Below are positions 18,453 through 26,676 of a stretch of 64,000 nucleotides of DNA, one piece after another; the stretch's first letter is position 1; every line of letters starts with the position of its first letter. The DNA comes from Lysinibacillus fusiformis. GTDB taxonomy: Bacteria > Bacillota > Bacilli > Bacillales_A > Planococcaceae. The DNA is taken from contig NZ_CP070490.1 in assembly GCF_016925635.1 (NCBI RefSeq), forward strand, positions 3,292,001 through 3,356,000. The letters are read 5' to 3'. The notes beneath the pieces were generated by a model. It ran no database searches. It was not told the origin of the DNA and saw only the letters and a program-made list of their open reading frames with translations. The position numbers and the translations under genes are program-made.

Positions 18453-18860
18453 ATGAATGAACTATTTCGTATAACACTTTTTTCAATAATTGGTACTATT
18501 GCATCTCTAAGTATAATAATCGTTTTTATTAAAAAGGAGAAAACACACAAAGATTTTCTATTAGTGGTTATTACTTTTAGTTTTTTCACCTTGTTGTGCT
18601 TATCTATTGGTATAACGGGACTAGTAGACATTATTAAAAATGGGCAAAACCCATCTGTCAATGGATTATGTACAATTGTAAGGATTGATAGCGTGGGTGG
18701 TAGGTTTAGCACAGATACATTTTATCAAGTTATAATAGATGACCTTACTATAGAGGCGGATGCTGAGGATTTTGCTTTTTTAAAAGAAGGTACATATCAG
18801 TGTACCGTTCAATATGGTTTATTATCCCATCGTTTAATCGACATAAACTATCAAAAGTAG
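18453..18860 (+). CDS. Unidentified small membrane protein
   Basis: A 135-residue protein with two membrane segments (about 6-26 and 38-60), then a soluble tail of about 70 residues rich in beta strands (FYQVIIDDLTIEADAEDF...YQCTVQYGLLSHRLIDINY). It begins 27 bp after the frameshifted DUF2247-like gene and ends at a terminator. GAGG lies 9-10 nt upstream of the ATG. I do not recognise the family; the layout resembles small inner-membrane proteins with an exposed beta domain. Function unknown. Confidence 0.65.
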   Translation: MNELFRITLFSIIGTIASLSIIIVFIKKEKTHKDFLLVVITFSFFTLLCLSIGITGLVDIIKNGQNPSVNGLCTIVRIDSVGGRFSTDTFYQVIIDDLTIEADAEDFAFLKEGTYQCTVQYGLLSHRLIDINYQK

Positions 18861-18893
18861 AGTTGGAAAGATGTTTTCCATCTCTACTTTTTT
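18854..18893 (+). terminator. Rho-independent terminator
   Basis: AAAGTAGAG (18854-18862) / CTCTACTTT (18882-18890) followed by TTTC. Confidence 0.75.
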
Positions 18894-19004
18894 CATTAGC
18901 TTTCAAAGGTACTACCTTATTAATAGATATAGCCATATGTAAGTGCTATAATGCCTGTGAAAAATCATTGGAAAACATGTGGGGAGAAGGAGAGGACAAT
19001 ACAG

Positions 19005-19691
19005 TTGAATATTTTAGTTGTTGACGATGAAAAGGAAATTGCAGATTTAATCGAACTTTACTTAAAAAATGAAAACTATCATGTATTTAAATATTATACA
19101 GCTCAAGAGGCTTTGGCATGTATCGAGCAAGAAAATGTGGATTTAGCTGTTCTAGATATTATGATGCCAGATATAGATGGCTTTACCATTTTACGAAAAA
19201 TCCGAGAAACATTGAATTTTCCAGTGATTATGCTTACGGCAAAGGAAGAAGAAATTGATAAAATAAATGGGTTTTCTTTAGGAGCAGATGATTATATAAC
19301 AAAGCCATTTCGTCCATTGGAATTGGTTGCTCGTGTAAAGGCGCAACTACGAAGATTTACCTTGTACAACCAAGGCTCGAAGCAACATGAAGATATCATT
19401 GATTTTGCTGGCCTGGTGATTAACAAAAACACACGGCAAGTCTTTTTAAATGAAAGGCCTATATCCCTTACACCTACGGAATTCGCTATTCTTTGGTATT
19501 TATGTGCAAATCGAGGGACAGTTATTAGTTCAGAGCAACTATTCCAAGAAATCTGGGGGGAAAAGTACTTTAGTAGCAATAACACGGTAATGGTTCATAT
19601 TCGACATTTACGGGAAAAAATGAAGGATTCTGCGGAGAACCCAAAATATATTAAAACGGTTTGGGGAGTGGGGTATACCATTGAAAAATGA
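19005..19691 (+). CDS. VanR-like OmpR-family response regulator
   Basis: Receiver domain MNILVVDDEKEIADLIE with the phosphorylated Asp51 in AVLDIMMPDIDGF and the conserved Lys in ITKPF. The C-terminal winged helix (SLTPTEFAILWYLCANRG...NTVMVHIRHLREKM...IKTVWGVGYTIEK) is of the OmpR/VanR type. I chose the TTG at 19005 because AAGGAGAGG lies 9 nt before it. The ATG at 18951 overlaps a probable -10 (TATAAT at 18947-18952), and VanR proteins begin at this point. It overlaps the kinase gene by 11 nt. Its likely operator is the direct repeat at 20804. Confidence 0.88.
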   Translation: MNILVVDDEKEIADLIELYLKNENYHVFKYYTAQEALACIEQENVDLAVLDIMMPDIDGFTILRKIRETLNFPVIMLTAKEEEIDKINGFSLGADDYITKPFRPLELVARVKAQLRRFTLYNQGSKQHEDIIDFAGLVINKNTRQVFLNERPISLTPTEFAILWYLCANRGTVISSEQLFQEIWGEKYFSSNNTVMVHIRHLREKMKDSAENPKYIKTVWGVGYTIEK

Positions 19692-20808
19692 GTTTGGCAA
19701 ACTGAAAAGGAAAATGGTTGTACAAATTATTTCTATACTTGTCATCGCTATCATCATAGGCTTTTTTATTAATTTTGCATTTATTGATGGGGTCTTGCAA
19801 GCTCCCTTTGCAGATGCTTTTATTGCCTTTTGTGAAAATGTCTTGCAGCTTGATTATTATGCTGCAAGTAGTGCCTATAATGTGTTATTTAGACAAAATA
19901 AACCACTTTGGCTTGCGATAGGATTTATTCTATTATTGTTGATTATTTTCTATATCGCCTTGTCTCGTTTTACCCGTTATTTTCATCAAATTAGTTCAAG
20001 TATCACCATGCTTGCAGATGAGTCAGGGAAGGAAATTGTGCTCCCAGCTGAACTCGATTTTTTGGAGAAAAAATTAAATAACGTGAAATATAAATTAGAA
20101 AAGCGTGCAAGGGATGCGCAAGAAGCTGAGCAACGAAAGAATGATTTAGTTGTCTATTTAGCGCATGATATTAAAACACCCTTAACATCCATTATTGGCT
20201 ACTTAAGCCTTTTAGATGAGGCAAGGGATATGCCTGTAGAGCAGAAAGAAAAATATGTGACGGTTACATTAGAAAAATCCTATAGACTGGAACAATTAAT
20301 CAATGAATTTTTTGAAATAACCAGATTTAATTTACAATCCATCATTTTAGAGAAAGATCTTATTCCTTTACATCATATGTTAATGCAAGTGGCTGACGAG
20401 TTTTATCCATTGCTGGCACCAAAGGGTCAACAAGCCATCGTCAAAATAGATGAAGATATTACTATCTATGCAGACGGTAATAAATTAGCGAGGGTATTTA
20501 ATAATATTTTAAAAAATGCAATTGCCTATAGTGATCCTAATAGTACAATTGAAATTAGTGCGCGAAACGAAAATAATCAGACATTAATTTCGTTTACGAA
20601 TACAGGGAAGACGATCCCTCCTGAAAAATTAAAGATGATATTTGAGAAGTTTTACCGCTTAGATAGTGCAAGGTCTACCCAAACAGGAGGTGCTGGGCTT
20701 GGTTTAGCCATTTCTAATGAAATTGTACTGGCCCATGGCGGGACGATTACCGCAACTTCTAGTAATGATACAACCATATTCACTGTGATGATTCCAACCA
20801 ATTCTTAA
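19681..20808 (+). CDS. VanS-like sensor histidine kinase
   Basis: A 375-residue membrane kinase. Two membrane segments (about 13-33 and 77-95) enclose a short 40-residue extracellular loop, typical of VanS of the VanB/C/G kind. The H box is DLVVYLAHDIKTPLTSIIGYL with His162; the INEFFEITRFNLQ stretch after it is also VanS-like. N box (NNILKNAIAYSD), F box (FEKFYRLD) and G box (GGAGLGLAIS) are all present. The TTG start overlaps the regulator's end, so translation is coupled. By analogy it senses glycopeptide or cell-wall damage; the signal is not shown here. Confidence 0.88.
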   Translation: MKNEFGKLKRKMVVQIISILVIAIIIGFFINFAFIDGVLQAPFADAFIAFCENVLQLDYYAASSAYNVLFRQNKPLWLAIGFILLLLIIFYIALSRFTRYFHQISSSITMLADESGKEIVLPAELDFLEKKLNNVKYKLEKRARDAQEAEQRKNDLVVYLAHDIKTPLTSIIGYLSLLDEARDMPVEQKEKYVTVTLEKSYRLEQLINEFFEITRFNLQSIILEKDLIPLHHMLMQVADEFYPLLAPKGQQAIVKIDEDITIYADGNKLARVFNNILKNAIAYSDPNSTIEISARNENNQTLISFTNTGKTIPPEKLKMIFEKFYRLDSARSTQTGGAGLGLAISNEIVLAHGGTITATSSNDTTIFTVMIPTNS

Positions 20809-20821
20809 GAAACCTTAAGAA
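20804..20821 (+). promoter_or_regulatory. Direct repeat CTTAAGAA, likely VanR-like binding site
   Basis: CTTAAGAA at 20804-20811 and again at 20814-20821, exactly one helical turn (10 bp) apart and 76 bp upstream of the D,D-carboxypeptidase start. Head-to-tail half-sites with 10-11-bp phasing are the normal target of OmpR-class dimers. The first copy overlaps the stop codon of the kinase gene. Confidence 0.5.
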
Positions 20822-20896
20822 TTCACTAATAGTAAATTAAAAATAAGCTCCTTTTTTTATGGTTGAATAAAAGCATAAAGAGAAGGAGTTGTTTTT

Positions 20897-21814
20897 ATGT
20901 TTAAAAGAAAAGGGATATTGAGTTTATTGTTCTTATTCATGATGATAGTTGTTTATTTACTATTGAAAGAATCACCAATGACTTTACGTCAGGAAATAGA
21001 TCATTCACCGAAAGTAGTTCAAACAGCCAGCCCGCATATGCTCGATTTTGATTTATACAGCTCGAATGCAATTTTAGTGAATTTGGATGAAAATCAAATT
21101 CTCTTAGATAAAAATAGTGAGGAAAGGATTTATCCTGCCTCTTTGACCAAAATGATGACGGTTCTAGTCTCGATTGAGCAGATCTCCAATTTACAAGAAG
21201 AAATCATTTTACCTAAGCATATCTTTCAGGATTTATTAGAGGAAAATGCTTCTGTAGCGGGCTTTCTCCCAAATGAAAAGCTGACATTAGAGGATTTATT
21301 GTATGGCTCCATGCTGCCATCAGGTGCAGAGGCATCAATGGGTTTAGCTGAATATGTTGCTGGTTCAGAACAAAGGTTTGTGAGTCTGATGAACGAAAAG
21401 GCGCAGCAGTTAGGCATGAAAAATACTCATTTTGTGAATACAACTGGACTGCACCATCCAGATCATTATACAACCGTAAAGGATATGTCTTTACTTTTAC
21501 AATATGCCTTAACAAACGATGAGTTTCGCAATATTTATACAGCAGAAAGATACTCTATTCAGTCCACAAACCTTCATCCAGAAGGCATTACTTTTACAAG
21601 TCGCATGTTTCAACATATGACGTCAAGTGCATTGCCAGGAGGAGAAATTTTAGGTGGGAAAACTGGCTATACGGAAGATGCAGGCTTATGTTTAGCAAGC
21701 TTAGCTCTTATAAATGGACAAGAATATGTGTTCGTGACAGTAGGAGCTGACGGCAATCCTAGAACGGAGCAATATAATATCACAGATGCTATTTCGGTAT
21801 ATAGTCAATTATAA
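20897..21814 (+). CDS. Serine-type D-Ala-D-Ala carboxypeptidase (peptidase S11)
   Basis: A 305-residue penicillin-binding-protein-like enzyme anchored by an N-terminal membrane segment (about 8-24). Active-site motifs: SLTK (Ser82, Lys85), SGA (142-144) where most relatives have SGN, and KTG (255-257). It removes the terminal D-alanine of peptidoglycan stem peptides. AAGGAG precedes the ATG. It follows the VanRS-like pair, separated by a CTTAAGAA direct repeat, so it is the probable output of that system. Removing D-Ala-D-Ala ends would lower vancomycin binding; this is an inference. It lacks the C-terminal domain of DacA/PBP5. Confidence 0.87.
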   Translation: MFKRKGILSLLFLFMMIVVYLLLKESPMTLRQEIDHSPKVVQTASPHMLDFDLYSSNAILVNLDENQILLDKNSEERIYPASLTKMMTVLVSIEQISNLQEEIILPKHIFQDLLEENASVAGFLPNEKLTLEDLLYGSMLPSGAEASMGLAEYVAGSEQRFVSLMNEKAQQLGMKNTHFVNTTGLHHPDHYTTVKDMSLLLQYALTNDEFRNIYTAERYSIQSTNLHPEGITFTSRMFQHMTSSALPGGEILGGKTGYTEDAGLCLASLALINGQEYVFVTVGADGNPRTEQYNITDAISVYSQL

Positions 21815-21850
21815 AGTGAAGATTATTATAAATCTGCGAGACTTTCATAG

Positions 21851-21894
21851 TGTGTGATTGGAGGATATTTCATTTTCTAATCATACATTTTTTT
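21851..21894 (+). terminator. Terminator after the carboxypeptidase gene
   Basis: TGTGTGATT (21851-21859) / AATCATACA (21879-21887) with one G-U pair, followed by a T-run. Confidence 0.65.
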
Positions 21895-22051
21895 GTTTTC
21901 TGATTGAGGAAAAGGCAAGTGATAGTTACGTTATAGATAAATTCTATGATTATTATAGAAATAATAGAATTGATTAATAGATATGAAGTTCCATATAATT
22001 CTCTATAAACCATCGAGTTATTGGTATCTTAACAGGGGAGGGAAAGAATGG

Positions 22052-22687
22052 ATGACAAATATTGCAGGAATCAACATACCTGACAGTCGCTTAGCCTTAG
22101 AAGCACAGGAAATTTTAAAGGAACATGGTTCTGATTTACTGTGGAATCATTCCAATCGTGTTTATTTATTTGGCGCAATACAAGGGAAGAAAGCTAAGAA
22201 ATCATTTGATGCGGAACTTTTATACGTTAGTGCTTTATTTCATGATTTAGGCTTAACAAAGAAGTTTAGTAGTGTAGATAAGCGCTTTGAGGTGGATGGC
22301 GCTAATGCAGCACGTCAGTTTTTAGCATTGCATCATATAGATGAACAGTCAATTCAACTAGTATGGGATGCGATTGCACTTCATACGACAATTGGTATTG
22401 CTGAGCATAAAGAACATGAAGTTGGCTTGTTATATGCAGGCGTAGGTCTTGATGTAATGGGCGATGGTTATGATGATTTAACGGCTGATGAACGAAATGC
22501 CGTTCTCAATGCTTTTCCACGCGACCAATTTAAACAAAAGATATTGCCAGCATTTTTTGAAGGGTTTAAGCATAAACCTGAAACAACATTTGGCAATATA
22601 AAATCAGATGTGTGTGCATTATTTATTCCAAACTACAAACCTAAAAATTTTTGTGACTGTGTCTTGCATTCACCTTGGTCTGAATAA
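22052..22687 (+). CDS. HD-domain hydrolase, cyanamide-hydratase-like
   Basis: A 211-residue HD-superfamily metal-dependent enzyme. The motif order H (NHSNRVYLFGA), HD (LLYVSALFHDLGL) and H (IALHTTIG), then D (AGVGLDVMG), matches the cyanamide hydratase-like / YedJ-like branch. The ATG at 22052 follows GGGAGGGAAAG at a good distance; the frame opening at 21983 adds unrelated residues. It lies 29 bp before the CoA-transferase gene and may be cotranscribed. Substrate unknown; cyanamide is only a family-level guess. Confidence 0.78.
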   Translation: MTNIAGINIPDSRLALEAQEILKEHGSDLLWNHSNRVYLFGAIQGKKAKKSFDAELLYVSALFHDLGLTKKFSSVDKRFEVDGANAARQFLALHHIDEQSIQLVWDAIALHTTIGIAEHKEHEVGLLYAGVGLDVMGDGYDDLTADERNAVLNAFPRDQFKQKILPAFFEGFKHKPETTFGNIKSDVCALFIPNYKPKNFCDCVLHSPWSE

Positions 22688-22716
22688 AACTAAAATGGGA
22701 TAAGGGGATATCTTAC

Positions 22717-24222
22717 ATGTTGAAATTGGCACATAAAAAAATTCGTCATACTGCTTTGCAAAATAAAATTGTTTCAGCGCAAAAGGCTGCTTCTTGGATA
22801 AAAGACGGTATGATATTAGGTATGAGTGGCTTTACGAGGGCGGGAGATGCAAAAGTTGTACCTTTAGCGCTTGTTGAAAAGGCGAAAGTGGAAAAGTTTC
22901 AGGTGGATGTTTATACAGGTGCTTCACTTGGTCCAGAGGTGGATCAGCAGATGGCTGAAGCGGGGATTATTCGGAAGAGAGCCCCTTATCAAGGTGATCC
23001 AGCGATTCGCCGAATGATTAATAACGGAGAAGTTTTATATACAGATGCACATGTTTCACATAATGCTGAGTTAATGCGTCAAGGCATTGTGGGTCCAATT
23101 GATTTCGCCATCATTGAAGCAACTGCCATTACAGAAGATGGTTTGCTGATACCTACAACCTCTGTAGGAAATTCGCCAATTATTGTGCAAATGGCGAAAG
23201 CGATAATTATTGAGCTCAATGTTTCACATCCTGCTTCTTTAGAGGGCATTCACGATATTTATATTCCTGATGTACAGGGAAGTAGAGATCCTATTCCTTT
23301 AACTAGCGCGGGGGAGCGAATTGGAGCGGTTGGTATCCCATTAGATATAACGAAAGTTCGTGGCATCGTGCTTTCTGAAATTGCTGATGCGCCTTCAACG
23401 ATTGTACAACCAGATGAGGAAACCGCAAAAATGGCAGACCATTTACTCAATTTTTTAAGAGATGAGATGACGGCTGGACGATTAACGAAGACATTAGCGC
23501 CACTACAATCGGGTGTTGGATCAGTAGCCAATGCAGTGTTAAATGGGTTTTTAGAATCTGAATTTGAGGATTTGGAAATCTATTCGGAGGTGTTGCAGGA
23601 CGCTGTATTTGAATTAATAGATGCAGGGAAAGTAAAATCTGCTTCAGGTACGTCCATTACGCTATCACAAGAACGAGGCAAACAGGTGTATAGTGAGCTA
23701 GAAAAATATGCAGATCGTTTACTATTACGCCCTCAAGAAATATCGAATCACCCTGAGATTATTCGTCGTTTAGGGCTCATTTCCGTCAATACAGCTCTTG
23801 AAGTAGATATTTATGGAAATGTAAATTCTACACATGTTTCAGGTACAAAAATGATGAATGGTATTGGTGGTTCTGGCGATTTTGCGCGGAATGCACGATT
23901 GGGAATCTTTGTTACAAAATCCTATGCTAAGGGAGGCAGTATTTCCAGTATTGTTCCTATGGTATCCCATGTGGATCATACAGAGCATGATGTGGATGTT
24001 ATTGTCACAGAGTTTGGTGTAGCTGATTTACGTGGGCTTGCACCGAAAGAGAGAGTACCACGAATAATTGATCATTGTGCACATCCTGATTATCGTCAGC
24101 AATTGTGGACATATTATCAGGCTGCGGTGGAGAAAACGGGTAATCACCATACGCCACATATTTTAGAAGAAGCATTATCTTGGCATGTGCATCTTGCCAA
24201 AGCCAAGACAATGAAAAAATAA
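22717..24222 (+). CDS. Acetyl-CoA hydrolase / succinyl-CoA:acetate CoA-transferase family
   Basis: A 501-residue class I CoA-transferase of the Cat1/AarC type. The N-terminal domain reads KDGMILGMSGFTRAGDAKVVPLAL. The C-terminal domain has the GVGSVANAVLNG loop followed by IYSEVLQDAVFELID, whose Glu forms the gamma-glutamyl-CoA intermediate, and later HVSGTKMMNGIGGSGDFARNA, which binds CoA. It swaps CoA between succinate and acetate or hydrolyses acetyl-CoA; the two cannot be separated by sequence reading. The start ATG follows AAGGGG. Ends at a terminator shared with the convergent LysR gene. Confidence 0.9.
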   Translation: MLKLAHKKIRHTALQNKIVSAQKAASWIKDGMILGMSGFTRAGDAKVVPLALVEKAKVEKFQVDVYTGASLGPEVDQQMAEAGIIRKRAPYQGDPAIRRMINNGEVLYTDAHVSHNAELMRQGIVGPIDFAIIEATAITEDGLLIPTTSVGNSPIIVQMAKAIIIELNVSHPASLEGIHDIYIPDVQGSRDPIPLTSAGERIGAVGIPLDITKVRGIVLSEIADAPSTIVQPDEETAKMADHLLNFLRDEMTAGRLTKTLAPLQSGVGSVANAVLNGFLESEFEDLEIYSEVLQDAVFELIDAGKVKSASGTSITLSQERGKQVYSELEKYADRLLLRPQEISNHPEIIRRLGLISVNTALEVDIYGNVNSTHVSGTKMMNGIGGSGDFARNARLGIFVTKSYAKGGSISSIVPMVSHVDHTEHDVDVIVTEFGVADLRGLAPKERVPRIIDHCAHPDYRQQLWTYYQAAVEKTGNHHTPHILEEALSWHVHLAKAKTMKK

Positions 24223-24244
24223 GATGCCTATTTAGCTAAAAAAT

Positions 24245-24295
24245 AAATGGACTACACGCAGACACGACGAGTGCTGGGTTTAGTCCATTTTTTAT
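24245..24295. terminator. Bidirectional terminator
   Basis: AAATGGACTA / TAGTCCATTT around a 26-nt loop, with T-runs on both strands, between the convergent CoA-transferase and LysR genes. Confidence 0.7.
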
Positions 24296-25242
24296 TGAGA
24301 CATGACTAATGAACGAATGAGTTGTCGACTTTTATCTGAAAGTGAAAGTTGTGCAAGATCAAGTTGCTCTACTAGTAGACGAATGAAAGCTTTAGCCGCA
24401 AAATTAATAAATTTATCTTTTCGATAGAGCAGTACGATTTCACGTGTTAGGGGTGGATTGCATATCGAACGCTCACAAATAGTATCCGATTTATGCAAGT
24501 TACAAAGTGTTTTCGAAATAATCGTTGCTCCCACATTTTGTTCTACTAATTTAAAGATCGCTTGGATGCTAGCTGTTTCTAATTTTGGTGTAATGTGAAG
24601 CTTTTCTTTACGAGCCGCTCCCTCAATTACCTTTCTACACTGATGTATTGTTGGAAATAAAATCAATGGATGTGCTAACACCTCTTGCAATGGGATGGTA
24701 TCCAATCCTGCTAAAGGGTGCTGCTTATGAATAACGACCTTTAGTTCCTCCGTAAACAATGGAACGATTTGAAGCTGCTCCTCCTCATAATCGATATTGT
24801 CTTGTTTGTAGGAAATGGCAAAATCTATTTTATTGTTTTTAAATAGTTGCAACAAATCATCTGAGCTATTGATACAAACCTGTATGTCTGGATAATCCTG
24901 ATAATAGTCCAGCAAATAATCTGATACAAAATCAGTTAATTCTCCTGGCAAAGTACCAATCACTAATTTCCCTGCTTTTATTTCTTTTAGTTCAGTCATC
25001 TGATTTTTCGTATTATCCATTGCCCTAAAAATATATGTACACTGTTCATATAAAATTTTACCAGCATCTGTAATAGCGATTTTTTTCCCTAGACGATCGA
25101 ATAGAGGTAAGCCAAGCTCATTTTCTAAAACCTTTATTTGATGGCTGAGTGTGGGCTGTGAAATATTTAATTTTTCGGCAGCCTTTGTAAAATGAAGCTC
25201 ACTACATAGAACAAAAAAATATTCGAGCTGTCGTATCTCCAT
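24292..25242 (-). CDS. LysR-family transcriptional regulator (CynR-like)
   Basis: A 316-residue regulator. Standard LysR start MEIRQLEYFFVLCSELHFTKAAEKLNISQPTLSHQIKVLENELG, then the periplasmic-binding-like effector domain (GKLVIGTLPGELTDFVSDYLLDYYQDYPDIQV). The ATG at 25242 has AAGGT about 9 nt upstream; the ATG at 25275 lies before that site and is unlikely. It converges with the CoA-transferase and diverges from the VOC gene 168 bp away, which is its most likely target by position. Confidence 0.88.
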   Translation of the reverse strand: MEIRQLEYFFVLCSELHFTKAAEKLNISQPTLSHQIKVLENELGLPLFDRLGKKIAITDAGKILYEQCTYIFRAMDNTKNQMTELKEIKAGKLVIGTLPGELTDFVSDYLLDYYQDYPDIQVCINSSDDLLQLFKNNKIDFAISYKQDNIDYEEEQLQIVPLFTEELKVVIHKQHPLAGLDTIPLQEVLAHPLILFPTIHQCRKVIEGAARKEKLHITPKLETASIQAIFKLVEQNVGATIISKTLCNLHKSDTICERSICNPPLTREIVLLYRKDKFINFAAKAFIRLLVEQLDLAQLSLSDKSRQLIRSLVMSQ

Positions 25243-25409
25243 ATAAACGTACCTTCTTATCAAATCAATTTTCATATATTATAGCATTTTCAGCTTGAGC
25301 ATCGAGAAATATAGGTTAATTTAATTGATAGATAATGTATTAATTTCAATCTTCAGAAAAATGATATATAGTAAATATGTTCAAATACATCATCCTTAAG
25401 GAGGATACT

Positions 25410-25805
25410 ATGGGGAGATTAGTTCATTTTGAAATTCATGTATGTGACATGGATCGGGCAAAGGATTTTTATGGGAAAGTATTTGGCTGGTCATTTCAGG
25501 ACTGGAGTGACTACGCAGGCATGCCTTACTTCGGTGCCGTGACAGGTGAAGATGATGAACTTGGCATTAACGGTGCTTTAATGCAACGCCAAGGTCCTCC
25601 ACCAGAAACAAACCAAGCGCTGAATGGCTTTGCTTGTACAATGGGTGTCGAAAGTTATGATGTAACAGAAGCAAAAATTCTTGAAAACGGTGGCAAAGTA
25701 GCCATGCCCAAGTATGCATTACCAGGGATGGCATGGCAAGGCTATTATATTGATACGGAAAGCAATGTATTTGGTATTCACCAACCTGATAAAAATGCCA
25801 AATAG
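25410..25805 (+). CDS. VOC (glyoxalase/bleomycin-resistance fold) protein
   Basis: A 131-residue protein with the paired beta-alpha-beta-beta-beta fold of the vicinal oxygen chelate superfamily: GRLVHFEIHVCDMDRAKDFYGKVFGWSFQDW and the C-terminal MAWQGYYIDTESNVFGIHQPD. The ATG at 25410 follows AAGGAGG by 7 nt. It is divergent from a LysR gene. Its transcript appears to run through about 700 bp of tandem repeats to the terminator at 26518, an unusually long 3' tail. Enzymatic activity unknown. Confidence 0.87.
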   Translation: MGRLVHFEIHVCDMDRAKDFYGKVFGWSFQDWSDYAGMPYFGAVTGEDDELGINGALMQRQGPPPETNQALNGFACTMGVESYDVTEAKILENGGKVAMPKYALPGMAWQGYYIDTESNVFGIHQPDKNAK

Positions 25806-25814
25806 TATTTGCTC

Positions 25815-26500
25815 AATGTTGGAAAGAGGGAAGTTGCTCCTGAATGTGTGGGAACTGGTCCAATATAAGGAGGTTGCGCTCCTAAATGAGTGAGAGCCGC
25901 TCAAAGATGGAGGGAAGCTGCTCCTAAATGAGTGAGAGCTGCTCCAAGATGTGGGAAATCCGCTCTTAAAGAGGAGAGAGTCGCTCCAAAGTAGAGGGAA
26001 TCCGCTCCTAAAGAGGTGAAAGTCGCTCCAAGATGTGGGAACCTCGCTCTTAAAGAGGAGAGAGTCACTCCAAGATGGAGGAACCCCGCTCTTAAAGAGG
26101 TGAAAGTCGCTCCAAGATGTGGGAACCCCGCTCATAAAGAGGAGAGAGCCGCTCCAAAGTAGTGGGAACCCGCTCATAAAGAGGAGAGAGTCGCTCCAAG
26201 ATGTGAGAACCCCGCTCCTAAAAGAGTGAGAGCCGCTCAAAGATGGAGGAACCCCGCTCCTAAAATGGTAAGCCCCGTTCAAAAATGATCGGAACCCGCT
26301 CCTAAAGAGGTGAGCCCCGCTCCAAAGTAGTGGAAACCCGCTCTTAAAGAGGAGAGAGTCGCTCCAAGATGTGGGGAATCCGCTCCCAAAAGTGTGAGAG
26401 CCGCTCAAAGATGGAGGAACCCCGCTCATAAAATGGTAAGCTCCGCTCTAAAGTAGTGAGAACCCGCTCAAATAGGGGAAACCTCGCTCCTAATCAGGTG
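25815..26500. repeat. Degenerate tandem array, 42-bp units of two 21-bp halves
   Basis: About 16 imperfect head-to-tail units of 42 bp. On the + strand each has two 21-bp halves that start near CGCTC: one continues roughly tTAAAGAGGagagagt, the other caagatgtgggaaccc. Halves alternate regularly and the first few units are the most diverged. Because 42 is a multiple of three, the - strand stays open for 236 codons as a Ser/Trp/Phe-rich 14-residue repeat, but that frame has no sensible start and runs antisense into the VOC gene. The array lies between the VOC stop codon and a strong terminator. Confidence 0.9.
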
Positions 26501-26517
26501 AAAAAACTTTAAAGCAG

Positions 26518-26557
26518 AAAGACCTATGTTCGAGAAAAGCGAACATAGGTCTTTTTT
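26518..26557 (+). terminator. Terminator after the tandem array
   Basis: A 15-bp perfect stem AAAGACCTATGTTCG (26518-26532) / CGAACATAGGTCTTT (26540-26554) followed by T's. The only + strand gene before it is the VOC gene, 713 bp upstream. Confidence 0.9.
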
Positions 26558-26676
26558 GATCATCTGGTAGGTAAAAGGGGAGATTTGTAAATATATAATG
26601 TTTTATTTTGGTAAATTTGTTATGGTTAAATTAGGGAAGTTATCACATGATACATAGTATTCAAGGAGAAATTGTA

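Noticed and set aside
25719..26429. 236-codon open frame on the - strand encoding a Ser/Trp/Phe-rich 14-residue repeat
   Set aside because: It is produced by a 42-bp tandem repeat that happens to lack stops in one frame. It has no ribosome-binding site, extends antisense into the VOC gene, and its composition fits no real repeat protein I know.
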